Positions 17,633 through 27,056 of a stretch of DNA of 64,000 nucleotides are shown one piece after another. Each line of letters begins with the position of its first letter. The first letter of the stretch is position 1. The stretch covers positions 1,054,001 to 1,118,000 of the forward strand of contig OY829943.1 of NCBI GenBank assembly GCA_963692465.1, read 5' to 3'. Under the pieces are notes generated by a model. The model saw nothing but the letters and a program-made list of their open reading frames with translations, was not told the DNA's origin and did not search any database. A program made the translations under genes and the position numbers. Origin of the DNA: JAUZOB01 sp963692465 (GTDB taxonomy: Bacteria > Bacteroidota > Bacteroidia > Bacteroidales > Prolixibacteraceae).

Positions 17633-18442
17633 ATGAATCTGAATTTAAAAAACCCCATTATTTTTCTGGACCTGGAAACCACAGGAATCAATATTGCCAG
17701 CGATCGAATCGTCGAAATTGCATTGATAAAAGTCTTTCCTGATGGAAAAGAAGAAGAAAAATGCCTGAGGATTAATCCCCAGATGCCTATTCCCGAGCGA
17801 TCAACACGAATTCATGGTATTACTGATGAAGACGTTAAAGATGCACCGACCTTTCCTGAGGTGGCTAAAAGTATCGCTCAATTTATTGAAGGTTGTGATT
17901 TGGGTGGATTTAATTCAAACCGTTTTGATATCCCTTTGCTCGCAGAAGAATTCTTACGGGCCGATATTGATATTGACCTGAAAAAAAGAAAATTCATCGA
18001 TGTCCAGTCCATTTATCACAAAATGGAAAAAAGAACATTGGCTGCAGCATTTAAATTCTATTGCGGACAGGATCTGAAAAATGCCCATTCCGCATTAGCT
18101 GACACAAGAGCCACATACGAAGTGATGAAAGCTCAGCTGGACCGTTATCAGGACACTGAGATTGAGGATGAAAACGGCAAACGGATGATTCCGGTGCAAA
18201 ATGATATTAATCTTCTTTCGGAATTCTCTACTTACGATCGGAATGTCGATTTTATGGGCAGAATTGTTCTGGATGATAAAGGTATTGAAGTTTTCAATTT
18301 TGGGAAAAACAAAGGTCGTGCTGTCGAAGACGTACTTAAAGAACAACCCGGCTATTACAACTGGATTATGAAAGGTGATTTCCCTCTCTACACCAAAAAA
18401 GTACTTACCAATATTAAACTACGCGCACTAAGGAACGAATAA
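17633..18442 (+). CDS. DnaQ-like 3'-5' exonuclease (DEDD family)
   Basis: 269 residues. ExoI motif FLDLETTG supplies Asp13 and Glu15; ExoII is GGFNSNRFDIPLLAEE; ExoIII is AHSALADTRATYEV with the histidine and aspartate of the DEDDh type. The C-terminal third (about 200-265, FGKNKGRAVEDVL...YYNWIMKGDFP) is a small extra domain found with many Bacteroidota exonucleases. It may act as a proofreading epsilon-like subunit or as a repair/RNA exonuclease. The gap to the FAH-family gene downstream is only 10 bp. Confidence 0.87.
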   Translation: MNLNLKNPIIFLDLETTGINIASDRIVEIALIKVFPDGKEEEKCLRINPQMPIPERSTRIHGITDEDVKDAPTFPEVAKSIAQFIEGCDLGGFNSNRFDIPLLAEEFLRADIDIDLKKRKFIDVQSIYHKMEKRTLAAAFKFYCGQDLKNAHSALADTRATYEVMKAQLDRYQDTEIEDENGKRMIPVQNDINLLSEFSTYDRNVDFMGRIVLDDKGIEVFNFGKNKGRAVEDVLKEQPGYYNWIMKGDFPLYTKKVLTNIKLRALRNE

Positions 18443-18452
18443 TTCCAAAATC

Positions 18453-19064
18453 ATGAAAATCATTTGTATTGGAAAGAATTACGCGTTGCATGCACAAGAA
18501 ATGAACAGTGAAGTTCCTGAGCAACCGCTTTTCTTTTTAAAACCGGATTGTGCATTATTGCATAATGGACTCCCATTTTTCCTGCCTGAATTTTCAAATG
18601 AAATTCACCACGAAGTTGAGATTGTTGTGAAAATCTGCAAACTAGGCAAATATATAGAACCTCGGTTTGCCTCCCGATATTACAATGAAATTGGAATCGG
18701 AATCGACTTCACTGCCCGCGACTTGCAACGAAAATGTATTGCTTGCGGCTGGCCATGGGAAATGAGCAAATCATTTGACCAGTCCGCCTGCATCGGAGCG
18801 TTTATTCCCAAGCAAGAATTAGGAGATCTGCACAAACTGAATTTTTCTCTTCGTATTAATGGAAACATCGTACAAAAGGGAAACACTGAAGATATGGTCT
18901 TCTTTATTGACGAGGTGATTGCTTATGTCTCTAAATTTTTAACACTAAAAATAGGCGATTTAATCTATACCGGTACCCCACAAGGAATCGGCCCGGTAAA
19001 AACCAATGATTTTCTGGAAGCCTATATTGAAGAGAGAAAGATGCTTGAATGTCGAATAAAATAA
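18453..19064 (+). CDS. fumarylacetoacetate hydrolase family protein
   Basis: 203 residues, a short single-domain FAH-fold enzyme. Metal-binding acidic residues are in EIHHEVEIVVKI (E-x-E pattern) and the GIGIDFTARDLQ stretch; KSFDQSACIGAF and the GDLIYTGTPQGIGPV loop are family hallmarks. Relatives hydrolyse or decarboxylate 2-keto acids such as acylpyruvates or oxaloacetate; the substrate cannot be chosen. It is probably co-transcribed with the exonuclease gene. Confidence 0.87.
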   Translation: MKIICIGKNYALHAQEMNSEVPEQPLFFLKPDCALLHNGLPFFLPEFSNEIHHEVEIVVKICKLGKYIEPRFASRYYNEIGIGIDFTARDLQRKCIACGWPWEMSKSFDQSACIGAFIPKQELGDLHKLNFSLRINGNIVQKGNTEDMVFFIDEVIAYVSKFLTLKIGDLIYTGTPQGIGPVKTNDFLEAYIEERKMLECRIK

Positions 19065-19138
19065 GACTCGCCTTTTTTAACTTAAATTTTATCAAAATTT
19101 AAAATAGGCAATACGTCTGATAATCAGAGAAAACTTCG

Positions 19139-19146
19139 TATTTTTG
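19139..19146 (+). promoter_or_regulatory. -7 element of the histidine kinase gene
   Basis: TAttTTTG, 19 bp before the ATG at 19166. No clear -33 box. Confidence 0.45.
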
Positions 19147-19165
19147 AAAAGCATAAACAGGAAAT

Positions 19166-20950
19166 ATGTTTTCACAAGTCATTGACAATAATAATTACAG
19201 TTTTGGCATTTCAACCTTCATCTATATTTTCGCTTTCCTTGTTAATCTTTTTTTAGGGTACTATCTTTTTAGACTAAAGGAAAAATCAGCAAGAAATATC
19301 GCAATCTTAAATACGATGCTTTGTATATGGAGCATCGGTGCAATATTTGAAATCGGAGCAAAAACAATCCCTTTAAAAATATTCTGGTCCGTCATCTGCT
19401 ATCTCGGAATTCCTTTTGTTGCTCCTGCTTTTTTTATTTTTGTTCTATCATTTACAGAACAAGACAAAAACATAAAAAGCAAAAACCTGCTGTGGCTTTA
19501 TCTTTTCCCTGCCATCACATTTCTGGTAGCAGCAACCAATTCCTATCATCACGCCTTGTGGCGTTATGTTTCCCTGCCTGCTAATAGCACAATTGCCATC
19601 TATCACCCAGGATGGTTCCTCTGGATATTTTGGGCTTATTGCTATTTGCTGATTCCGGTTGGAACAATTCTATTAATCAGTCATGTCATTAATGTCCGGT
19701 CAACCTATAAAAAACAAATTGTATGGTTATTCATTGCTGCGATCTTTCCAATCACGGGGAATATGGTATATATGCTCGGACTCAATCCAATCCCCGGATT
19801 TGACTGGACTCTGTTAGGTTTTTCCATTGCCTGTTTAATTTTAGCGATTGAAGTCATCGAACTGAAATTATTTCATCTCATGCCATTTGTTCGAAACACT
19901 TTATTCGATGCATTAAACGAGGGAATTCTGGTTATTAACTCCCAATATTCAATTATTGATATTAATTCCTCTCTATGTGCAACACTTGAGTTAAAACCAA
20001 AAAAAATTCTCGGGAAAAAAATCTTTGACTTCTTTCCTGAATTGGAAACAAGGTTTAAAGAATTTATTCATCCCGGCCCCAGTCAAACGGACTATTCGTT
20101 AAAGAAGGGAAACGGAACTTATTTTTTTTCTGCCAAAATCATTCCTGTTCTTGATCTATCAAAAAGTCAAAACGGTTTTATTATTCTTTTTCAGAACATT
20201 ACCGAGATAAGAGAATCAGCGATCAAACTAGAAGCACTAAATACTGATTTAAAAAAACAAATAGAAGAAAAGCAGATACTGATTAACGATCTGGAAGCTT
20301 TCTCTCATACCGTTGCCCACGATATTCAAAACCTGATTGGAGGAACACTATCCGGTTGCGATATTCTCAGAATGCAGTTGCCCGACACAGACCCAATGAC
20401 AAACAAAGTAATCAACATGATGGAAAAAAGCGGAACTAAAGCAATTTCCGTCATGCATGAACTTCTCCTCCTGGCACAAATACAACAACAAGATATCGTC
20501 AAAGGAAATGTTGACATGAGCTTAATTGTCAACAATGTAGAAGAACGGTTACAATATGCCATTTCTAAGAAAAAAGCAAAAATACAAAAGCCCGATTATT
20601 GGCCGGCAATTCAGAGTTATGGCCCGTGGATTGAGGAAATATGGTTAAATCTAATCAGTAACGGGATAAAATATGGAGGAGAACCGCCTATTATTACCAT
20701 AGGATATGATATTCTTCCCGAACAAAAAATCAAATTCTGGGTCAAGGACAATGGAAACGGACTTTCCCAGGAACAAATAGACCTTCTATTCCGTAAAGAG
20801 ATACAGTATCACAAACAAACATCTGAAGGCACCGGCCTCGGAATATCAATCGTCAAAAGAATCATCAAGAAGCTGAATGGGTACTTTTATGTTGAAAGCC
20901 CCCATATTCAGGGTCAGGGAAGTGTCTTCTTTTTCACACTTCCCACTTAG
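19166..20950 (+). CDS. sensor histidine kinase with N-terminal 7TM region and PAS domain
   Basis: 594 residues. About 1-230 hold seven hydrophobic helices of the type found at the N terminus of many histidine kinases. A PAS domain follows (about 240-350, ILVINSQYSIIDINSSLC), then a coiled coil (about 350-378). The dimerisation/phospho-acceptor helix has AHDIQN with His385, and the catalytic domain has the N box NLISNGIKYGG, G1 VKDNGNGLS and G2 GTGLGISIV. All catalytic boxes look intact. No response regulator is adjacent, so it is an orphan kinase. The signal sensed is unknown. Confidence 0.88.
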   Translation: MFSQVIDNNNYSFGISTFIYIFAFLVNLFLGYYLFRLKEKSARNIAILNTMLCIWSIGAIFEIGAKTIPLKIFWSVICYLGIPFVAPAFFIFVLSFTEQDKNIKSKNLLWLYLFPAITFLVAATNSYHHALWRYVSLPANSTIAIYHPGWFLWIFWAYCYLLIPVGTILLISHVINVRSTYKKQIVWLFIAAIFPITGNMVYMLGLNPIPGFDWTLLGFSIACLILAIEVIELKLFHLMPFVRNTLFDALNEGILVINSQYSIIDINSSLCATLELKPKKILGKKIFDFFPELETRFKEFIHPGPSQTDYSLKKGNGTYFFSAKIIPVLDLSKSQNGFIILFQNITEIRESAIKLEALNTDLKKQIEEKQILINDLEAFSHTVAHDIQNLIGGTLSGCDILRMQLPDTDPMTNKVINMMEKSGTKAISVMHELLLLAQIQQQDIVKGNVDMSLIVNNVEERLQYAISKKKAKIQKPDYWPAIQSYGPWIEEIWLNLISNGIKYGGEPPIITIGYDILPEQKIKFWVKDNGNGLSQEQIDLLFRKEIQYHKQTSEGTGLGISIVKRIIKKLNGYFYVESPHIQGQGSVFFFTLPT

Positions 20951-21053
20951 GTCTTCTTCTGTTATTCTTTACCGGACTCTTCTCCTTTTCACCCCTTCGG
21001 ATAATCATTCCGTAGACCTATTAATCCTTCGTTATCTTTCCTTTTCAGCGTTA

Positions 21054-21083
21054 TTGATTGTTGCACTGAATTGTTTACTTTTG
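21054..21083 (+). promoter_or_regulatory. pheT promoter
   Basis: TTG at 21054-21056 and TActTTTG at 21076-21083, spacer 19 bp; the start codon is 28 bp downstream. Confidence 0.6.
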
Positions 21084-21111
21084 TCTTTTCAATAAAAAAA
21101 TCTAAAATATC

Positions 21112-23571
21112 ATGAACATTTCATACAGCTGGTTAAAGGAATATATTAATTTCGATCTTAATCCCGATCAACTGGCTGCAAGACTCACCCAACTTGGATT
21201 GGAAGTCGGCAGCGTTGAAGAAGTAGAGACGGTAAAAGGCGGATTAAAAGGATTAGTTATTGGCGAAGTGAAAACTTGCGTACCCCACCCCAATAGCGAC
21301 CACCTGAGCAAGACGACCGTTGATATCGGAACAGGAGATCTCCTTCCCATTGTATGTGGTGCACCCAATGTTGCTGCCGGACAAAAAGTAGTCGTTGCAA
21401 CTGTCGGGACCGTTCTTTACGACGGTGATCAGGAATTTACCATTAAACGCTCTAAAATACGAGGAGAAGAATCCCTTGGAATGCTCTGCGCCGAAGATGA
21501 AATAGGATTAGGAACAAACCACCAGGGAATTATGGTCCTCCCTGGCGAAGCAAAAACAGGAACTCCGGCAAGTGAATATTTTAATGTAAAAAGCGATTAT
21601 TTAATTGAAGTCGACCTAACCCCAAATCGTATTGACGCAGGGTCTCATATTGGCGTTGCACGTGACCTGGCTGTTGAACTTAGTCTGGAGAAACCCACCC
21701 ACTATAAAATGCCGTCTGTTGAAGCCTTTAAAATCAATAATACCAAACGGACTATTCCCGTTGAGATTGAAAATCAGAAAGCATGTCAGAGATATACAGC
21801 ATTAACAATTAGTGGCATCACAATCAAGGAATCGCCTGAATGGTTACAAAACAGACTCCGCACTATCGGACTTAAACCGATTAACAATGTTGTTGACGTA
21901 ACGAACTTCATTCTTGCTGAAACAGGACAACCGCTTCACTCCTTTGATGCCGATGAAATAACAGGAGATAAGGTTATTGTTAAAACCCTTCCACAAGGGA
22001 CTAAATTTACAACACTCGATGGGGTTGAACGAGAATTAGACCAGAATGATCTAATGATCTGCAACACCCGGGAGCCAATGTGCATGGCCGGTGTTTTTGG
22101 AGGAACCAAATCAGGGATTAAAGATTCCACGACCAATGTCTTTCTGGAAAGTGCCTGGTTTAATCCGGTTTCTATTCGCAAAACATCACGCCGACACGGA
22201 TTGCACACCGATGCAGCTTTCCATTTTGAACGGGGAGTCGATCCTAATAATTTGATTTATTCACTAAAACGAGCTGCTCTTTTAATTCAGGAAACAGCAG
22301 GAGGAGAAATCTCTTCTGAAATTATAGATATTTGTACAAATCCTAAATTGACAGAATATTTCCCGGTCTCTGTTTCGTATGCTCACACAGACAAACTCAT
22401 CGGGAAAGCAATTCCGCATGATTTAATCAAAGGCATTCTCAACTCACTGGAAATTCGTATTATCAGGGAAACAAGCGAAGGTCTTGACCTGGAAGTTCCT
22501 CCTTATCGTGTTGATGTAACCCGTGAAGCAGATATCATTGAGGATATTCTTCGGGTATACGGATATAATCGAATCATTCCCGACATGAAGGTCAATTCGA
22601 CCATTCAGTATTCTGCTCATCCAGATAAGCGCAAACTGCAAAACTTAATTTCCGAACGACTCACCGGGCTTGGGTTCAACGAGATAATGAACAACTCATT
22701 AACCAAGCTGGCTTATTACGAGCCACTTGAAAGTTATAAAGCAGAACATTGCATTAAAATCATGAATCCATTAAGTTCTGATCTTAATGTCATGCGACAA
22801 AGCTTACTTTTCGGGGGACTGGAGACAATCGAACGAAACTCAAAATTCAAGAACTCCGATTTAAAGCTTTATGAATTCGGTAAAGTGTATTACTACAAAG
22901 GATTACAAAATTTAACGAACCATTCAGACAATTACTACGAAGAAACACATCTATCGGTCCTAATCACCGGAAATAAAGAAGTAACCAATTGGACCACCAA
23001 AGGACAAGTTACTTCATTCTTTGATTTGAAGAGCACCGTTAACAACATTCTGAATCTTATTGGAATCAAAGAAGCCCAACTTAAGTCCACCTCTGTCGAG
23101 TCCGATTTATTCTCCGACGGTTTACTTTACTCAACAAAAAACGGGAAATCGATTGCTGAAATTGGAATCGTTAGTAACGCCATTTTAAAAGGTTTCGACA
23201 TCTCTTCCCCGGTTTATTACGCCAATCTCCAGTGGGATAACATACTCAATGAATCCAAAAAGAATACGGTCCTCTATAAAGAGCTCCCGAAATATCCGGA
23301 AGTACGCCGTGATTTAGCCTTGTTACTTGACCAATCAATTAGTTTCGATCAGGTAAAAGATGTTGCAGTAAAAGCCGAACATAAATTCCTTCGGGACGTT
23401 GATCTTTTTGATGTTTATGAAGGCGAAAAGCTTCCGAAAGGGAAAAAGTCGTATGCCATAAGTTTCACCTTGCGAGATGACGAACGGACCCTTGATGAAC
23501 GACAAATTGAAAAGATCATGCAACGATTGATTCAATCTTACGAACGAGAGCTTAGTGCACAAATACGATAA
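21112..23571 (+). CDS. pheT: phenylalanine--tRNA ligase beta subunit
   Basis: 819 residues, full length. Domains in order: the B1/start block MNISYSWLKEYI; the EMAP-like tRNA-binding domain (about 40-155); the B3/B4 editing domain (about 210-390, with GVFGGTKSGI and FERGVDP); B5 (about 400-475, PPYRVDVTREADIIEDILRVYGY); the catalytic-like core; and the C-terminal FDX-ACB domain (about 725-818, YPEVRRDLALLLD). It pairs with PheS, which is not in the window; pheS and pheT are thus unlinked here. It is followed by a strong terminator. Confidence 0.97.
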   Translation: MNISYSWLKEYINFDLNPDQLAARLTQLGLEVGSVEEVETVKGGLKGLVIGEVKTCVPHPNSDHLSKTTVDIGTGDLLPIVCGAPNVAAGQKVVVATVGTVLYDGDQEFTIKRSKIRGEESLGMLCAEDEIGLGTNHQGIMVLPGEAKTGTPASEYFNVKSDYLIEVDLTPNRIDAGSHIGVARDLAVELSLEKPTHYKMPSVEAFKINNTKRTIPVEIENQKACQRYTALTISGITIKESPEWLQNRLRTIGLKPINNVVDVTNFILAETGQPLHSFDADEITGDKVIVKTLPQGTKFTTLDGVERELDQNDLMICNTREPMCMAGVFGGTKSGIKDSTTNVFLESAWFNPVSIRKTSRRHGLHTDAAFHFERGVDPNNLIYSLKRAALLIQETAGGEISSEIIDICTNPKLTEYFPVSVSYAHTDKLIGKAIPHDLIKGILNSLEIRIIRETSEGLDLEVPPYRVDVTREADIIEDILRVYGYNRIIPDMKVNSTIQYSAHPDKRKLQNLISERLTGLGFNEIMNNSLTKLAYYEPLESYKAEHCIKIMNPLSSDLNVMRQSLLFGGLETIERNSKFKNSDLKLYEFGKVYYYKGLQNLTNHSDNYYEETHLSVLITGNKEVTNWTTKGQVTSFFDLKSTVNNILNLIGIKEAQLKSTSVESDLFSDGLLYSTKNGKSIAEIGIVSNAILKGFDISSPVYYANLQWDNILNESKKNTVLYKELPKYPEVRRDLALLLDQSISFDQVKDVAVKAEHKFLRDVDLFDVYEGEKLPKGKKSYAISFTLRDDERTLDERQIEKIMQRLIQSYERELSAQIR

Positions 23572-23583
23572 CAATAAAAACAC

Positions 23584-23610
23584 AAAGCCTTCCCTACGGA
23601 AGGCTTTTTT
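23584..23610 (+). terminator. pheT terminator, immediately before the next start codon
   Basis: AAAGCCTTCC (23584-23593) pairs perfectly with GGAAGGCTTT (23598-23607) around a 4-nt loop; T-tract to 23610. The next gene's ATG is at 23614. Confidence 0.9.
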
Positions 23611-23613
23611 ATT

Positions 23614-24525
23614 ATGAGTAAAAACTTCAAAGGAATAACACTTGCCGTCATAACCGCATTAATGTGGGGTGTATTAGCTATCGCATTAAAATATATTGAT
23701 TCAACAGTCGATTCGGTTACCGTCGTATGGTTTCGCTTCCTTGTATCATTTTTAATTCTGCTAACCTATTACGCAATTAGAAGACCCAGTGCATTGCGTA
23801 TTCTTATTCATCCACCTCTTTTAGTGATCATCGGAGCGATCTGCCTGTCCGCCAACTTCTTGTTATATATGATGGGAATACACTATATCACTCCCGGAGA
23901 TTGTCAACTTATCTCCCAATTAGGTCCCATCCTTTTAGGAATAGCCAGCGTTTTCATCTTCAAGGAGAAGATGAACAAACGGCAAATTAGCGGATTTGTC
24001 ATTGCATTAATCGGATTCGGAGTCTTTTATGGACAACAGCTAAAAGCCGTAACCGGAAATCCAAAAACCTTTAACCTGGGAATCTTTATTGTTGTTTTTG
24101 CTTCAATTGCATGGGCCAGTTATGGAATCATACAAAAAACACTGGTTCGGAAATATGCACCACAAGTCATTAATTTATTCCTCTATTTCTTCCCGGCCGT
24201 CATCTTTTTCCCTTTTTCAACTCCGAGATTAATGGGTGGATTAAATACATTAGGATGGGTATTCCTGATTTTTGCAGCCTTCAACACCCTTATTGCCTAC
24301 GGGGCTCTTTCGGCTGCATTCAAATACATTGAAGCCAGTAAGATCTCCATTATCGTAACAATGAACCCAATCATCACCTTTATGGTAATGGGACTTCTCA
24401 CTTCGCTAGGCATTCACCTGGTCGCCCCGGAACATATAAACGCCTTAGGAATATCGGGAGGAATACTCGTTCTTACAGGAGCGATTCTGGTTATTCTTCC
24501 ACAAAAAAATGGTTCTTTAAAATAA
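23614..24525 (+). CDS. EamA-family (drug/metabolite superfamily) transporter
   Basis: 303 residues with ten membrane helices arranged as two EamA repeats of about 140 residues. The first opens GITLAVITALMWGVLAIALKY and the second FIVVFASIAWASYGIIQKT. Such inner-membrane proteins export or import small metabolites, and the substrate cannot be predicted. The start codon lies only 3 nt past the U-tract of the pheT terminator and no promoter is visible, so expression must come from readthrough or an unrecognised promoter. A convergent terminator overlaps its stop codon. Confidence 0.87.
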   Translation: MSKNFKGITLAVITALMWGVLAIALKYIDSTVDSVTVVWFRFLVSFLILLTYYAIRRPSALRILIHPPLLVIIGAICLSANFLLYMMGIHYITPGDCQLISQLGPILLGIASVFIFKEKMNKRQISGFVIALIGFGVFYGQQLKAVTGNPKTFNLGIFIVVFASIAWASYGIIQKTLVRKYAPQVINLFLYFFPAVIFFPFSTPRLMGGLNTLGWVFLIFAAFNTLIAYGALSAAFKYIEASKISIIVTMNPIITFMVMGLLTSLGIHLVAPEHINALGISGGILVLTGAILVILPQKNGSLK

Positions 24526-24541
24526 ATTAAAGAACCATTTT
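24503..24541 (+). terminator. bidirectional terminator between the EamA and SRPBCC genes
   Basis: A perfect 12-bp stem, 24509-24520 with 24527-24538, with A-tract before and T-tract after. The EamA stop codon lies in the loop region. Confidence 0.85.
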
Positions 24542-24570
24542 CTCCAGGGGAAAAATACAATCCGAAATTG

Positions 24571-24948
24571 CTAGTCAAACAATTCATCTAACGACGCGAA
24601 ATAATCCTCTTCCCAACCCTCTGCAATATTTGCATAAGCATCATCAGGAATATTCGTTTGGTTAACCTCAACGCTCGTCTTATTTTTTACCAGATGAAGT
24701 TTTATCGTAACAACAGACGGCTCTGAATCCTCCCCAAAGAACCACTGCTGAACAATCTTCTGATTTTCTTCAAACTCCAGATTTATTCCACAGATCGCCC
24801 CATCCCAAAGAGAAAACTCCGTGTTCGGTTCAGTCTGCATCACTGCAGGTTCGCCAGTCCATATCTCAAGCATTTTAGGATTAGTAAGAGCGTTATATAC
24901 ATCTTCCGGACTTGCATTAAGCGTAAAATACTTCTTATAATTTTTCAT
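24571..24948 (-). CDS. SRPBCC/START-like domain protein
   Basis: 125 residues covering one SRPBCC (Bet v1/START/AHSA1) domain: YFTLNASPEDVYNALTNPKMLEIWTGEP at the start and the C-terminal helix EGWEEDYFASLDELFD. Proteins like this bind hydrophobic ligands or assist Hsp90 (AHSA1 type); which applies is unknown. It is 14 bp upstream of the DUF3078 gene on the same strand only if order is reversed: here the DUF3078 gene (24966-26951) comes first in transcription and this gene follows it by 17 bp, so they probably share a transcript. Confidence 0.75.
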   Translation of the reverse strand: MKNYKKYFTLNASPEDVYNALTNPKMLEIWTGEPAVMQTEPNTEFSLWDGAICGINLEFEENQKIVQQWFFGEDSEPSVVTIKLHLVKNKTSVEVNQTNIPDDAYANIAEGWEEDYFASLDELFD

Positions 24949-24965
24949 CTTGATTTATGCGTTTT

Positions 24966-26951
24966 TTATAAAACAGTTTTTCTTAATTCCTTTTCGCTTT
25001 TGAAGAGGTGGTCTACAACTTTATAAGAGAAACCAATGGTAAACATTTCCTGAACCTGCCATTTTGGACGATAGATTGTTGTTGGCTGTCCATTTACAAT
25101 TCGTTGCGAAGCGAACTTCACGTTGTCATCATAAACGGTGTGAAATTCAAACCGGGTATTGACATAACTCGTAAGTTGACTGGAAAGAACCGTATCCCAA
25201 TCAACATTGTATTTGGAAAATGGATCTTTATAATTAACAAAAGCTTTAAATTTTGTTTCAAGAGCCACATTAGTCATGAAATTCTTTTTCCAATAAACAT
25301 CGAGGTTCAAACCCGGATCCCATAAAGTGTGTGCTCCGGCATTGAGACCAAATGTTGTAGGATCAACGGCACTAGGACGGACAAAAACAGTTTTGGATGT
25401 TAACGGAGAGATCAATATGGACAAATTACCATTTGGCTTATAGTTCATACCCAGTTTGTAATAGAAGGTCCCGGGAGCCATAAATCCAGAAATTGGGTGG
25501 GTAATATCAGGATAAGTATATCCATTGAAGAACTGTGTTGTAAAATCGGCCTCTGTACTGTAATACCAGTTATGAACAGCCGATAAAAGTCCGAACCTGG
25601 AAGTCAGTCCCAATTTGTCATCGTTTTTCTGTAATCTGACAGCTCCACTACCCAGTCGCATCCATCCATCACGAATTTCGACACTATTTTCCCAGGAATA
25701 TTTCGGAGTACTACAATTTGCAAAGCCATTAAGGACAACAAGAATAGACATTGCACTATTGCCTCCAGGCGACCAGTTGCTGAGATAGTTTTGAGTAAAG
25801 CCAACATTTCCGGTTCCTCCAATCGTCCATGGACTATAAAGATTATAATTTCTATCAAATTTTTCCAGTTGTCTATTCTGGCTCAAACCCGGCAGAATAA
25901 CTTCCTTGGTCTGCTTTTGCGAGAATCGGGTAAACGTCACCCCATCATCAATCAAAAGCCTTAATGTTCTGTTATCTATAGGCTGAATTCGTAATGCCAA
26001 AGAATCGTTCTGTTCATTTTTAAGCCACAGCCGGGAGAAGTTTAGAGTATCATTAGCCAGTCTTACTCTGGTTCTCTCATTCTTAAGATTTCCCACCCAG
26101 ATATCCAGAGAGTCATTTCTCAGATAATTAGTAAGGACAGAGACATACTGTTTAACCTTTTCATTTTGTTTTTGAATCTCCGATTTATTCCAATCAGAAA
26201 GGAGATTCCGGTTAATCAGATCAACAGAATCAGTATAATGATGCTGTATTGAATCGACATAGTTTTTAACAAAACTATCACGGAAAGCAGAAGAAACCGA
26301 ATCTTTAAAAGCAACAAAGACACCATCATTATAAACTTTCCTTACCGAATCGACATAAACATCTTTCTTCGCAGTCAATACTTTACGCGCATCCACATCA
26401 GAAGCAGCTATTCGTTCATTCGAAATAGCATCCGGCAACTTATATTTTCCACTATTAAACAACGATTCACCCTTACCCGGATCAATCAACTTGCCACTGG
26501 TATATATCTTATCAAAAAGCTGAGGAGGGACAGAAATCGCGCCTCCATTAAGGCTTGCCCGAATTGCACGGTCAATTCGCTTTAACTGCTCGTCGACCTC
26601 ATTCTTTTTAATCATTCCTGGCAAATCAGGAATATTTTTAATATTCCCCATGTCTCTGGTCACCCATGTTTGATTTGAATTACCCAACATGTTCTTCAGA
26701 GTTTTCAAAAGAGTATCACGCGGAACTAGCTCAACCTGTTCCACCAAATTTGTAAGTGTGCCTTTCACATCATTACCGGGAGCCTGCCATCCATCTTCTC
26801 CGGAATATACATTTTTAAGATATTCCAGTCCCATTTTAAGAGAATCGACAGATGATGCCTGTTCTTTTGTTTTCTTTTTTAGGTTGTCAGGACCGAAAGC
26901 AAAGAGAAAACAGGAACTTAATAACAAAGCAAAAACGACTATTCTTTTCAT
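24966..26951 (-). CDS. exported DUF3078 protein (predicted outer-membrane beta-barrel)
   Basis: 661 residues from the ATG at 26951, which gives a clean signal peptide (KRIVVFALLLSSCFLFAFG). Middle residues (about 190-270) contain repeated Tyr/Phe-x-Asp-Ser-Val/Ile/Phe units. The last 290 or so residues are the DUF3078 region, which begins around SPWTIGGTGNVGFTQNYLSNWSPGG and continues with alternating strands rich in Trp, Tyr and Phe, as expected for a barrel. DUF3078 is largely a Bacteroidota family without an assigned function. An upstream frame extends 15 residues further but puts a second hydrophobic run ahead of the signal. Confidence 0.78.
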   Translation of the reverse strand: MKRIVVFALLLSSCFLFAFGPDNLKKKTKEQASSVDSLKMGLEYLKNVYSGEDGWQAPGNDVKGTLTNLVEQVELVPRDTLLKTLKNMLGNSNQTWVTRDMGNIKNIPDLPGMIKKNEVDEQLKRIDRAIRASLNGGAISVPPQLFDKIYTSGKLIDPGKGESLFNSGKYKLPDAISNERIAASDVDARKVLTAKKDVYVDSVRKVYNDGVFVAFKDSVSSAFRDSFVKNYVDSIQHHYTDSVDLINRNLLSDWNKSEIQKQNEKVKQYVSVLTNYLRNDSLDIWVGNLKNERTRVRLANDTLNFSRLWLKNEQNDSLALRIQPIDNRTLRLLIDDGVTFTRFSQKQTKEVILPGLSQNRQLEKFDRNYNLYSPWTIGGTGNVGFTQNYLSNWSPGGNSAMSILVVLNGFANCSTPKYSWENSVEIRDGWMRLGSGAVRLQKNDDKLGLTSRFGLLSAVHNWYYSTEADFTTQFFNGYTYPDITHPISGFMAPGTFYYKLGMNYKPNGNLSILISPLTSKTVFVRPSAVDPTTFGLNAGAHTLWDPGLNLDVYWKKNFMTNVALETKFKAFVNYKDPFSKYNVDWDTVLSSQLTSYVNTRFEFHTVYDDNVKFASQRIVNGQPTTIYRPKWQVQEMFTIGFSYKVVDHLFKSEKELRKTVL

Positions 26952-27056
26952 CATTAAATGAATAAATTTCCTAAATAAGTAAAAAAGCAGAAACATCCCT
27001 TATGGAATGTTTTAGAACTACCCAGGGTCCTACAAAAATTGTTCCGTAAAGATCAA

